Source: Bryobacterales bacterium
Lineage (GTDB): Bacteria; Acidobacteriota; Terriglobia; Bryobacterales; Bryobacteraceae
Direction: 5' to 3'
Assembly: GCA_003132865.1 (NCBI GenBank)
Contig: PKYZ01000525.1
Coordinates: forward strand, 1 to 7,559
DNA length: 7,559 nt
Shown one piece after another: positions 1-7,466 of this stretch (positions within the stretch are counted from its first letter, which is position 1; every line of letters begins with the position of its first letter). The notes under the pieces were generated by a model that did no database searches, was not told the DNA's origin, and saw only the letters and a program-made list of their open reading frames with translations. The translations under genes and the position numbers were made by a program.

Positions 1-80
1 GCGGTTTAGTCCAAAGTATGTTGGCGTCTACCAAAGCGAAGCCGCCGTGGAGGGTAATGCACTGAGCCCGCCCCTGCCGC

Positions 81-104
81 GGCGACGTGATGGCCTTCGT
101 CGCC
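81..104. other. GC-rich dyad upstream of the first gene
   Basis: GGCGACG (81-87) and CGTCGCC (98-104) are perfect 7-bp inverted arms around a 10-nt loop. No T-run follows, so this is not a standard intrinsic terminator. It could be the 3' hairpin of a transcript entering from the left or a leader structure, or it may be chance in GC-rich DNA. The rest of 1-163 shows no gene that I can support. Confidence 0.3.
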
Positions 105-163
105 TTCATGGGCTGACCTGACGCCTTGCTTTCCGCCCCTCGACCGTTTAGCATCACGTAAGT

Positions 164-170
164 GGAGGGG
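164..170 (+). promoter_or_regulatory. Ribosome binding site of the PLP-enzyme gene
   Basis: A GGAGGGG stretch lies a few bases before the ATG at 176, the usual spacing for a Shine-Dalgarno site. It favours 176 as start over the in-frame ATG at 191, which would keep the twin-arginine motif but sit too far from this site. Confidence 0.7.
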
Positions 171-175
171 CTTCC

Positions 176-1753
176 ATGCCATCGAAGAAAATGAGCCGCC
201 GCGGGTTGTTCCGGTCGGGCGCAGTCCTGGCTGCCGCGGGGGTGTCCGCATCCATTCCGGAACCCGCTTTGGCTGCGCCCGCGCCCGCGCCCGCGCTGGA
301 ATTGGGCGGCAATTTGTACCAGTCGATCGGCGTTACGCCGATTGTGAACTGCCGGGGCACGTATACCATCATCACGGGATCTCAGACCCTGCCCGAGGTA
401 AAGCGCGCCATGGAACAGGCTTCGCACGCTTACGTCCACATGGACGAGCTGATGGAGGCAGTGGGGCAGCGTCTGGCGGAACTGACCAAGGCCGAATGGG
501 GGATTGTCACGGCGGGATGCGCCGCGGCATTGACGCACGCCACTTCCGCCTGCATCTCCGGCGGAGATCCGGAAAAGATGCAGCGGGTGCCCAATCTGAC
601 CGGGCTGAAGAATGAAGTGGTGGTTCCGCGCTATTCGCGCAACGAATACGACCACGCCGTGCGCATGCTGGGCGTGAAGATGGTGGAGGTGGAAACCGCC
701 GCGCAGTTCGAAGCGGCCCTGTCGCCGCAGACGGCCATGGTGATGATTCTCTCCTGCCCGGCCGCGGAGAAAGGCGAGTTGTCGATCGAGAATGCCTGCG
801 CGATGGCGCGGCCGAAGGGCGTCCCGGTGATCGTGGATGCGGCCGCCGAGACGCTGACGATCCCGAACATTCACTTGGCTCATGGCGCGAACATGGTGGC
901 CTACAGCGGCGGCAAGTGCCTGCGCGGTCCGCAGGCGGCCGGGCTGCTGTTGGGGCAGAAGGACCTGGTGCGCGCGGCGTGGATCAACAGCGCGCCGCAC
1001 CACACTTTCGGCCGCTCGCTGAAGGTCGGCAAGGAAGAGATCATGGGGATGCTGGCGGCGGTCGAGATGTGGGTGAAGCGCGACCATGACGCGGAGTGGA
1101 AGCAGTGGCAAGCGTGGCTGGACTACATCGCGGAGCAGGCCACCCAAGTGGCCGGAGTGACCAGCGAGATTCTGCAGCCCGAAGATCTATCGAACCATGC
1201 GCCGCGCTTGCGGCTCCATTGGGATGCGGCGCGGATCGGCATCACCGGCACGGAGGTGGAAGATATTTTGTGGCATGGGCAGCCGCGCATCGCGGTGAAC
1301 GAGTCGAGCGGCACGCGCCGCGATAACCGGCCGAGTTCCCTCACGATCATGCCCTACATGATGATGCCGGGGGACGACAAGATCGCGGCGGCGGCCATTC
1401 GCAAGCTGCTGGCGAATCCGCCGCACATCACGGTTCCGGAGCCGGAGGCGGCCAGCGTGGACGTCACCGGGGAGTGGGTCGCGGACCTGACCTTCGTTTC
1501 GGGATCGTCGCGGCACCACTTCACCATCGGGCAGCACGAAGGCCAGATCAGCGGCGTCGATCGCGGCGATGTCTTGTCGGGAAAATTGACGGGCGCGGTG
1601 GAAGGGCGCCGCGTCACGTTCCGCAGCGCGCAACGTATTGAAGGCACGACGCTGCATTACGAATTCTCGGGCGACGTGACGGGCGGCCGCATCGAAGGCG
1701 TCGTGAAGTTGGGCGAGTATGGGCAGGCCCGGTTCGCCGCGCAGCGGGCTTGA
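176..1753 (+). CDS. Tat-exported SelA-like PLP-dependent enzyme with C-terminal beta-rich domain
   Basis: This 525-residue protein belongs to the fold-type I PLP enzymes, in the SelA-like / aminotransferase class V-fold group. Residues 7-12 (SRRGLF) form a twin-arginine motif, followed by a hydrophobic stretch and an Ala-rich region with a likely cleavage site near residue 33, so it probably crosses the membrane folded with its cofactor. The catalytic core runs from about 46 to 415. VTAGCAAAL (111-119) is a likely phosphate-binding segment, Asp221 in VIVDAAAE should contact the pyridine nitrogen, and Lys247 in SGGKCLRGPQ is the expected Schiff-base lysine. Residues about 427-525 form an extra beta-rich domain beginning VTGEWVADL that is not part of the standard fold. 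The substrate cannot be told: relatives include selenocysteine synthase and amino-sugar or amino-acid lyases, but nothing here suggests a tRNA substrate. It heads a likely three-gene operon, with the next start 6 nt after its stop. Confidence 0.88.
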   Translation: MPSKKMSRRGLFRSGAVLAAAGVSASIPEPALAAPAPAPALELGGNLYQSIGVTPIVNCRGTYTIITGSQTLPEVKRAMEQASHAYVHMDELMEAVGQRLAELTKAEWGIVTAGCAAALTHATSACISGGDPEKMQRVPNLTGLKNEVVVPRYSRNEYDHAVRMLGVKMVEVETAAQFEAALSPQTAMVMILSCPAAEKGELSIENACAMARPKGVPVIVDAAAETLTIPNIHLAHGANMVAYSGGKCLRGPQAAGLLLGQKDLVRAAWINSAPHHTFGRSLKVGKEEIMGMLAAVEMWVKRDHDAEWKQWQAWLDYIAEQATQVAGVTSEILQPEDLSNHAPRLRLHWDAARIGITGTEVEDILWHGQPRIAVNESSGTRRDNRPSSLTIMPYMMMPGDDKIAAAAIRKLLANPPHITVPEPEAASVDVTGEWVADLTFVSGSSRHHFTIGQHEGQISGVDRGDVLSGKLTGAVEGRRVTFRSAQRIEGTTLHYEFSGDVTGGRIEGVVKLGEYGQARFAAQRA

Positions 1754-1759
1754 GCGCAC

Positions 1760-2392
1760 ATGATCCGCATCATTACCATGGAGCGGGAGTACGGCGCGGG
1801 AGGCTCGGCCATCGCGCAGAAGCTGGCGGAGCGCCTGAACTGGAAGCTGTGGGACACGGCGCTGACCGCCGAGATTGCGCGCATCGCGCGCTGCGATCAA
1901 GGTTCGGTGGCGCGCCTGGAGGAGCGGGTCGATCCGCTATTCTACCGGCTCATGAAGGTGTTCATGCGCGGCAGCTACGAAAGGAGCCTGCCGGTGAGCG
2001 GCCTGGAACATCTGGACGCGGACAGCATGGTGGTCTTCATGCAGCGCGTGATCGAAGGCGCGGCGGCCGCGGGCAATTGCGTGATCGTGGGGCGAGGCGC
2101 ACCGTACGTGCTCCGCGACCGCCCGGACGCCTTTCACGTGTTCGTGTATGCGCCTGTCGAAGAGAAGATCCGGCGCGTGCGCGAACTTGGCAAAACCGAA
2201 GTGGAAGCCGTTGATCTGGTGGGGGCGATCGATCAGGAACGCGCCACGTTCGTGAAGAAGTACTTCGGAAAGGACTGGCCCAGCCGGCACCTGTATCATC
2301 TGATGATCAACTCGGCGGTGGGGGACGATGTGGTCGTGCGGACGATTCTGGACGAGATGGAAACGTTGAATCATGCCAGGGGTAAACCATAA
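1760..2392 (+). CDS. Cytidylate-kinase-like P-loop protein
   Basis: The 210-residue product resembles the cytidylate-kinase-like family (Pfam Cytidylate_kin2 type), cytoplasmic P-loop proteins that probably transfer phosphate to a nucleotide or similar small molecule. The N-terminal beta strand IRIITMERE leads into a Gly-rich phosphate loop YGAGGSAIA (11-19). CVIVGRGAPYVL (107-118) and the following FHVFVYAP strand are typical of the family core. DQERATFVKKYFGKDW (158-173) matches the lid region, and YHLMINS (179-185) the last core strand. The real substrate of this subfamily is not established, so CMP kinase activity should not be assumed. There is no clear ribosome binding site before 1760. 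The 6-nt gap after the PLP gene suggests translational coupling. An internal ATG at 1778 would remove the first strand and is less likely. The stop shares one base with the next start. Confidence 0.85.
   Translation: MIRIITMEREYGAGGSAIAQKLAERLNWKLWDTALTAEIARIARCDQGSVARLEERVDPLFYRLMKVFMRGSYERSLPVSGLEHLDADSMVVFMQRVIEGAAAAGNCVIVGRGAPYVLRDRPDAFHVFVYAPVEEKIRRVRELGKTEVEAVDLVGAIDQERATFVKKYFGKDWPSRHLYHLMINSAVGDDVVVRTILDEMETLNHARGKP
2378..2382 (+). promoter_or_regulatory. Ribosome binding site inside the kinase gene, for the repeat-protein gene
   Basis: AGGGG lies 9 nt before the ATG at 2392. It supports 2392 rather than the in-frame ATG at 2404, which is 21 nt away. Stop and start are fused as TAATG, so termination-reinitiation is also likely. 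Confidence 0.5.
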
Positions 2393-4890
2393 TGCTCCCG
2401 AATATGCGAATCACACCCGTTGCATCGCTGGTCCTCGCGAGCTGGAATCTGGCACTCGCCCAGAGCTATTCAGTTATCACGCTGCATAGCTTTGCGGGAA
2501 AAGAAGGCCAGGACCCCGTCGCCCTGGTACAGACCTCCGATGGCTCCTTTTTCGGCGCTGCCGCGCTGGGCGGCGCCGGCTACGGGACCGTCTTCCATCT
2601 GAAAACGGACGGGCAGCTCATAACGCTGCATCAGTTCACCGGCGCCGATGGTGCATCTCCCAATAGCCTGATCCAAGCCAGGGACCGCACGCTATACGGG
2701 ACCACACAACAGGGCGGCAACACTGCCTGCCCCTCGGGTTGCGGCACGGTCTTCCACATCGACGCACCAGGCCACTTCTCGACGCTGTATGCCTTCTCGG
2801 GGCCTGACGGCCAATATCCCGCCAATCTTCTGCAAGGCCACGATGGCACCTTGTATGGAATCACCGGCGGGGAGACCGGACCCGGCACCGTCTTCAAGTT
2901 GACTCCGGGCGGAGCCTTCTCTACTTTGTACGCATTCTGCTCGCAGCCTAACTGCGCCGATGGAAGCGCGCCGACCAGCCTGATACAGGCTCCCAATGGA
3001 GACTTTTTTGGCCTGACCCTAGGCGGCGGCAGGGTCAGCGGGGGCACTTTGTTTCAGCTCACGCCTTCCGGATCCGAAACGGTGCTTATTTCGATCTATA
3101 GCTATGAGACGGGCAACAGCCTCCACAACCTTGCGCTGGCCGGTGACGGCACTTTTTACTTCACGGTGGATTCGGACCCGTATGGGTCCGGGCGTATCCT
3201 GCACGTCGACTCACAAGGCCACATCACCCTCGCCCATCAGTTCGACTACACCGATGGCGACCCTCCCTACACCATGCGGACCGGCCTGGACGGGAATGTC
3301 TATGGCACCTCCGCAAGCGGCGGGACCGACTTCCTCGGGACCGTCTTTGAGGTTTCCGTTTCGAGCGGTTTCAGCTTCTTATACAACCTTACCGGAAGTT
3401 ACGAAGGCGCCACCCCGACCAGCATCCTGCTCGGTAGCAACGGCAACCTTTATGGCACGACTGCCAGCGGCGGTTTGCCGGCGGGCCCGTGCGTCAATTG
3501 CGGCACCGTCTTCGAGTTGCAGAAGCTCGGTCCGCAGTCGCCCACCATCGCCAGCTTCGCGCCGAATAGTTCGCCAGCCGGCGCACAGGTGACACTCACG
3601 GGCGCCAACTTTACCGGCGCCACGAGCGTCCAGTTCGGCAATGCATCCGCCGCCTTTACAGTGGTCTCGGATACTCAGATCAATGCCCAGGTGCCATCGG
3701 GAGCCAGCACGTATCCGATAACCGTGACAACGCCGAATGGGAGCGCTCTCAGCATCCCGCCATTCGAAATCGGCCCCCCGCTCACCACGGTCTATGGCTT
3801 CTGCCCCAGCGCCCCGTTCCCTTATTGCCCGGACGGCGTGAATCCGAACAGCCTCATCCTGGGCGCGGACGGCAATTTCTACGGCACTACCGACTGGAGC
3901 ATCCCCAACTCGACGGCGTTTCGAATCACCCCGGGAGGAGCGCTCACGACCTTGGCTACGTCTTTGTACTACCCGAACCGGCTGTTTCAGGCCAGCAACG
4001 GTAACATCTACGGCACGAGCCAGCAGGGTGGATACCTCCTGGGGTTCACAAAGTGCAATCCGGACCCTGAGGGCGCCTCCGGCTGCGGTACGATTTTCCA
4101 GTTCACTCCGGGCGGAACATACACCCAACTCTACGAGTTCAAGTCCTACGCTGACGGCTTCTATCCCACGGCCGGTCTAGTGGAGGGATCCGACGGCGCC
4201 CTTTATGGAACCACCTCGGCTGCCGGCGCCAACGGCCACGGCACAATCTACCGTTTCTCCAGTGCCGGTCTGCAGACTTTATACTCGTTTAGCGGCACGG
4301 ATGGTTCGGCTCCTTCCATATTGGTGCCGGCAAAGAACACTAGTTTCTACGGCATTACGGCATCCGGCGGGTCGGGCGGAAAGGGTACGGTCTTTACACT
4401 CAACGGGAGCGGAAGTCTGACTACTCTGTACAATTTCACCGGGCAAGCCGATGGCGGCACACCTTCGAGCCTGATCCTCATGGCGGATGGCAACCTCTAC
4501 GGCGCAACCTCCGCCGGCGGCAGTGCGAGTGGCGGTACCGTCTTTCAATTGACTCCGGGCGGCGCCCTGACCACGCTATACAGTTTTTCGGGCTCCACCT
4601 CGGGAAGCGGCCCGGCGAACCTGGTTGCCGGAAGCGGCCGGCTCTTCGGCACTGCCGGCGGCGGTGTGTTCGGAGGCGGGAATATCTTTGAGCTGACTCT
4701 AACTGGCGAACTGCGCACCTTGTATGCGTTCTTCTACTCGCTGACCGCGAGCTTCGGAGGCGATGGGCCCACCGGACTGGTGCGCGCTCCGGACGGCAGC
4801 TTCTATGGCACGACGGCTGCGGGTGGCGCGCTTGGCTGCCAGTACGGCCAGGGCTGCGGAAGCGTGTTCCATCTTACCGGCGCGAAGTAA
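2392..4890 (+). CDS. Secreted GloVer-repeat protein with a central IPT/TIG domain
   Basis: This 832-residue protein starts with a Sec signal peptide (Arg at 6, hydrophobic 9-23, ALA|Q cleavage near 23-24). The mature part contains about 14 copies of a 40-60 residue repeat with the pattern TPGGxxTTLYxFxGxDGxxPxxLxxxxDGxLYGTTxxGGxxxxGTVFxL, the GloVer (TIGR03803) repeat. Seven lie at about 27-376 and seven at about 464-828. Between them, residues about 384-460 (starting SPTIASFAPNSSPAGAQV) form an IPT/TIG Ig-like domain. The repeats most likely fold as beta-propeller blades. No LPxTG, PEP-CTERM or Por sorting signal is seen; the chain ends shortly after the last repeat with TGAK. A cell-surface or secreted binding role is plausible, but the ligand is unknown. 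Several repeats carry closely spaced cysteine pairs that may form disulfides outside the cytoplasm. It is the last gene of the putative operon. The sequence is continuous with no frameshift. Confidence 0.88.
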   Translation: MLPNMRITPVASLVLASWNLALAQSYSVITLHSFAGKEGQDPVALVQTSDGSFFGAAALGGAGYGTVFHLKTDGQLITLHQFTGADGASPNSLIQARDRTLYGTTQQGGNTACPSGCGTVFHIDAPGHFSTLYAFSGPDGQYPANLLQGHDGTLYGITGGETGPGTVFKLTPGGAFSTLYAFCSQPNCADGSAPTSLIQAPNGDFFGLTLGGGRVSGGTLFQLTPSGSETVLISIYSYETGNSLHNLALAGDGTFYFTVDSDPYGSGRILHVDSQGHITLAHQFDYTDGDPPYTMRTGLDGNVYGTSASGGTDFLGTVFEVSVSSGFSFLYNLTGSYEGATPTSILLGSNGNLYGTTASGGLPAGPCVNCGTVFELQKLGPQSPTIASFAPNSSPAGAQVTLTGANFTGATSVQFGNASAAFTVVSDTQINAQVPSGASTYPITVTTPNGSALSIPPFEIGPPLTTVYGFCPSAPFPYCPDGVNPNSLILGADGNFYGTTDWSIPNSTAFRITPGGALTTLATSLYYPNRLFQASNGNIYGTSQQGGYLLGFTKCNPDPEGASGCGTIFQFTPGGTYTQLYEFKSYADGFYPTAGLVEGSDGALYGTTSAAGANGHGTIYRFSSAGLQTLYSFSGTDGSAPSILVPAKNTSFYGITASGGSGGKGTVFTLNGSGSLTTLYNFTGQADGGTPSSLILMADGNLYGATSAGGSASGGTVFQLTPGGALTTLYSFSGSTSGSGPANLVAGSGRLFGTAGGGVFGGGNIFELTLTGELRTLYAFFYSLTASFGGDGPTGLVRAPDGSFYGTTAAGGALGCQYGQGCGSVFHLTGAK

Positions 4891-5145
4891 TTCAGCGAAG
4901 TGGGTATCCCATTGATTCAGGTACATAGGCGTTAAAATAGGCTTTCGCGTCGGTTTCGCAGCACCAGGCAGCACGACATGAAACATAAAGGACGTTGAAC
5001 TAAGCCGCTTCGCGGCAGTTGTGTCGATCGAAGTTTAATCGGAGGTTCCACGTCGTGGCCTGGCGCCTATGGCGTTGTCGTTCTTGGTCCCCCTTCCATC
5101 GGACCGCTTTTGGTGATGAGGTTAACGGTGAAAGGAGTTTTCGTC
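4891..5145. other. Intergenic region containing the probable left end of the IS91-like element
   Basis: This 255-nt stretch has no supportable gene. Just after the repeat-protein stop there is a weak 6-bp hairpin (4899-4904 with 4908-4913, one G-T pair) without a T-run. Three small dyads follow: GCCGC/GCGGC at 5004-5016, CCACG/CGTGG at 5048-5058 and CGCC/GGCG at 5064-5074. TCGATCGA lies at 5024-5031. A GAAC at 4997-5000 sits just before the first dyad. IS91 is known to insert next to GAAC or CAAG, so the boundary could be here, but this four-base match is weak evidence. Confidence 0.4.
5133..5137 (+). promoter_or_regulatory. Ribosome binding site that sets the recombinase start
   Basis: AGGAG, within AAAGGAG, lies 8 nt before the ATG at 5146. 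This decides for 5146 over the upstream in-frame TTG at 5110 and ATG at 5116, which would add twelve or ten residues unlike the family's usual start. Confidence 0.75.
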
Positions 5146-6024
5146 ATGACCCCATTACGACAGCGGATGCTGGAAGACCTCCAGATCCGCAACTACTCTG
5201 CGTCGACCGTGGAATGCTACGTCCGCTCGGTCGCCGAGTTCGCCAAACACTTTAACAAGTCGCCCGAATATCTGGGCCCCGAAGAGATCCGCTCGTGGCA
5301 GTTGTTCCTGCTGAACGAAAAGAAAGTCAAGATCTCTTCGTACATTCAATCCGTATGCGGTCTCCGCTTTTTCTACCGCAACACCCTGAACCGCAAAATC
5401 GAGATCGAACGGATTCCGTTGCCCAGATACGAGAAGAAGCTCCCCGTCATCCTGAGCAAGGAAGAGGTCAAAGCTTTGCTCGAAGCGCCGAAGAACCTCG
5501 GCCATCGGGCGATTCTGGCGACCCGGTACGGAGCGGGACTCCGGGTGTCGGAAGCGACCAACCTGAAGGTCTGCGACCTTGATCGCGACCGCAAGGTCAT
5601 CTGGGTTCGCGGGGGCAAGGGACACAAGGACTGCCAGGTCATGCTCTCCGACCCACTACGCGAAGTACTGGTCGCTTACTGGCGCTGGAAGCGGCCTGCA
5701 GGGTGGCTCTTCCCAGGTGAAAAGACGGGACGCCCCCTCGCGCGTGAAACCGTTTTTGAAATATGCAGGAAGGCGGCGCGGCTGGCCCGTATTGCCAAAC
5801 CAGTGCATCCGCATTCGCTACGCCACGCCTTTGCCACGCATCTGCTGGACGACGGGACCAACCTCGTTGTCATTCAAGCCCTGCTGGGTCACGCCAACCT
5901 GAAAACCACGGCCCGCTACCTTCACGTCGCCGACGCCACCGTGCGTTCCACCAGAAGTCCGCTCGAAATGCTGGGCGCGCTCGATCTGGTCCGGGTCGCG
6001 GGCAGCATTCCACCGGAACGATGA
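5146..6024 (+). CDS. Tyrosine recombinase (phage-integrase family) of the IS91-like element
   Basis: The 292-residue protein is a tyrosine site-specific recombinase, which breaks and rejoins DNA through a 3'-phosphotyrosine. The N-terminal SAM-like core-binding domain spans about 1-90 (starting MTPLRQRMLEDLQIRNYSAS). The catalytic domain spans about 100-275. All expected active-site residues are visible: Arg133 in GAGLRVSEA, Lys158 in GGKGHK, His223 and Arg226 in HSLRH, His249 in LLGHAN and nucleophile Tyr258 in TARYLHV. Length is normal for the XerC/D-like type found beside IS91 transposases. The stop overlaps the transposase ATG as ATGA, so the two are translationally coupled. Its role in the element is not settled; resolving cointegrates or circular intermediates is possible. 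The gene shows no damage. The start is set by the AGGAG at 5133-5137. Confidence 0.93.
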   Translation: MTPLRQRMLEDLQIRNYSASTVECYVRSVAEFAKHFNKSPEYLGPEEIRSWQLFLLNEKKVKISSYIQSVCGLRFFYRNTLNRKIEIERIPLPRYEKKLPVILSKEEVKALLEAPKNLGHRAILATRYGAGLRVSEATNLKVCDLDRDRKVIWVRGGKGHKDCQVMLSDPLREVLVAYWRWKRPAGWLFPGEKTGRPLARETVFEICRKAARLARIAKPVHPHSLRHAFATHLLDDGTNLVVIQALLGHANLKTTARYLHVADATVRSTRSPLEMLGALDLVRVAGSIPPER

Positions 6025-7223
6025 CCGAGCATCGGCTCGAAGTGGCCGATGTGTTCCGCACCTACGAAAGCGATTTCTTCGCGAAATGGGGACATGTAAC
6101 TCGGTCCTCATCGAAGAAAAGCCTTCGAGGCTATTCGCGACTGCCGCACGGCCGCCCTCGGCGGCCATGTGGACGAGTGCGACGAGTGCGGGCACCGCGC
6201 CATCTCGTACAATTCTTGCCGCAACAGGCATTGTCCAAAATGCCAGGCCATGGCGCGCGCCAAATGGCTGGCCGAAAGGGAGGCCGAGTTGTTGCCGGTC
6301 CCGTATTTCCACGTTGTATTTACGGTGCCTCAAAACATCGGTGGCCTGGCACTCCAGAATGCGCGCCAGATTTATCGCATTCTATTTCGCGCGGCATCGG
6401 AAACGCTGCTCACGATTGCCGCGGATCCCAAACATCTGGGCGCCTCGATCGGCTTTTTGGCTGTGCTTCACACCTGGGGACAAAACCTTCATCTCCATCC
6501 ACATCTTCACTGCGTCATACCGGGCGGCGGTATCTCACCGGACGGCGCCAGTTGGGTCGGTTGCCGGAAATCGTTCTTTCTTCCTGTCCGCGTGTTGAGC
6601 CGGCTGTTCCGAAGCAAGTTTCTGATCTATCTCAGAAAGGCGTTTCGGGAAGGCAAGCTGCGCTGCCACGGAGAGATGGCCGGTTTGGCCAAGCCGGGAG
6701 CATTCGAGGCCCTGTGCCGCGAAGCGGGACGGATCGAGTGGGTTGTTTATGCGAAGCCGCCATGCGGCGGCCCCGAGCAAGTTCTGAAGTATCTGGCGCG
6801 CTACACGCATCGGGTTGCCATCGCCAATCGACGGCTGTTGTCGATGGAAGACGGGCGGGTGACTTTGGAGTGGAAAGACTATGCCGGAGGCAACCAGACC
6901 AGAATGATGACGCTGGATGCGGTCGAGTTCATCCGGCGTTTTCTTCTCCACATTGTGCCGGCCGGTTTCGTGCGCATCCGGCAGTTTGGTTTCTGGCCAA
7001 TCGAGCGCGCCGGAAGAAACTGGCGCTGTGCCGCGCGCTGCTCGCCGCCCCGCCTGCCAGCCCAAAAGTGGCGAAGGATACCGCTGTTATCGGCCAGGAT
7101 GGAGCGACCGCGGAAAAGGGACGCAAGCGATGCCCGGTCTGCCAGATCGGTCACATGATTCCCATCATGATCGTCCAACCGGCGCCCCTGGCTGCACTGA
7201 TACCGCCGCAGGATTCGTCATGA
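6021..7223 (+). pseudogene. IS91-family HUH/Y2 transposase with two opposite frameshifts
   Basis: The gene begins at the ATG overlapping the recombinase stop (MTEHRLEVADVFRTYES), a recognisable IS91 transposase N-terminus. After Lys-Lys at 6114-6119 the family sequence continues one frame over (AFEAIRDCRTAALGG from 6121), as if one A had been added to the A run 6117-6120. The central part holds a zinc-binding cluster (CDEC, then C, then CPKC, about 6178-6243), the HUH motif in HPHLHC with its histidines at 6502-6504 and 6508-6510, and the two catalytic tyrosines of YLARY at 6790-6792 and 6802-6804. After QFG (6982-6990) the family sequence returns to the first frame (FLANRARRKKLALC), as if one T were missing from the T run 6990-6992. 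It ends in a CPVC motif and stops at 7221-7223. With both shifts corrected the protein would be 400 residues, normal for the family. A GTG at 6169 opens the middle frame, which runs on to 7158 with a wrong C-terminus. Confidence 0.85.
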
Positions 7224-7466
7224 GGTCTCAGTCGCCCGAAGCCTATTCTCCCCAAACGGCCTTCGTCGAGGCATGTGCAGATCTGCGCCCACAGGCGCTT
7301 CTCCGAGCCGAAAGCATCACCCCAGATTCCACCAAACCCGAATCACCAGTCGCACGGGACGACAATTCGCGGCCTGTCCGGCATCCCTGGCCTTCGAATC
7401 GATGTCTTCCACCCAGCCACCGAAACCAGAACGCCATTCAATCCCCATAGAGCAGCGGCTCAGTTC
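7224..7466. other. Non-coding 3' tail of the IS91-like element
   Basis: This stretch between the transposase stop and the long inverted repeat has open frames on both strands, but their proteins show no domain, and their Pro/Ser/Arg-rich composition is typical of chance reading in GC-rich DNA. I see no gene, RNA or terminator here. In IS91-type elements the region after the transposase belongs to the element and leads to the origin end, so I assign it to the element tail. Confidence 0.45.

Noticed and set aside
126..154. Possible promoter TTGCTT - 17 nt - TAGCAT before the PLP gene
   Set aside because: Only 3 of 6 and 4 of 6 bases match the sigma-70 consensus; such matches are common by chance and nothing else supports it.
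1187..1900. 237-codon open frame on the minus strand across the PLP gene
   Set aside because: It is Arg-rich with no recognisable motif and lies opposite clearly coding sequence; it is an artefact of GC-rich codon bias.
3379..4128. 249-codon open frame on the minus strand inside the repeat gene
   Set aside because: It mirrors the repeats of the plus-strand gene and has no domain-like sequence.
2392..4890. Repetitive DNA in the repeat gene as a CRISPR or tandem DNA repeat array
   Set aside because: The repeats are degenerate at DNA level, vary in length and are in frame; they are protein repeats.
4899..4913. Small hairpin after the repeat-protein stop as a terminator
   Set aside because: The stem is only 6 bp with a G-T pair, and no T-run follows.
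4912..4938. Possible promoter TTGATT - 15 nt - TAAAAT before the recombinase
   Set aside because: The -10 box is fair but the spacing is short, and it lies about 200 nt from the start and possibly outside the element.
5121..5127. GTTAACG shared by the region before the recombinase and the window end (7550-7556)
   Set aside because: A 7-base match in the same orientation is expected by chance at this scale and does not coincide with a defined left end.
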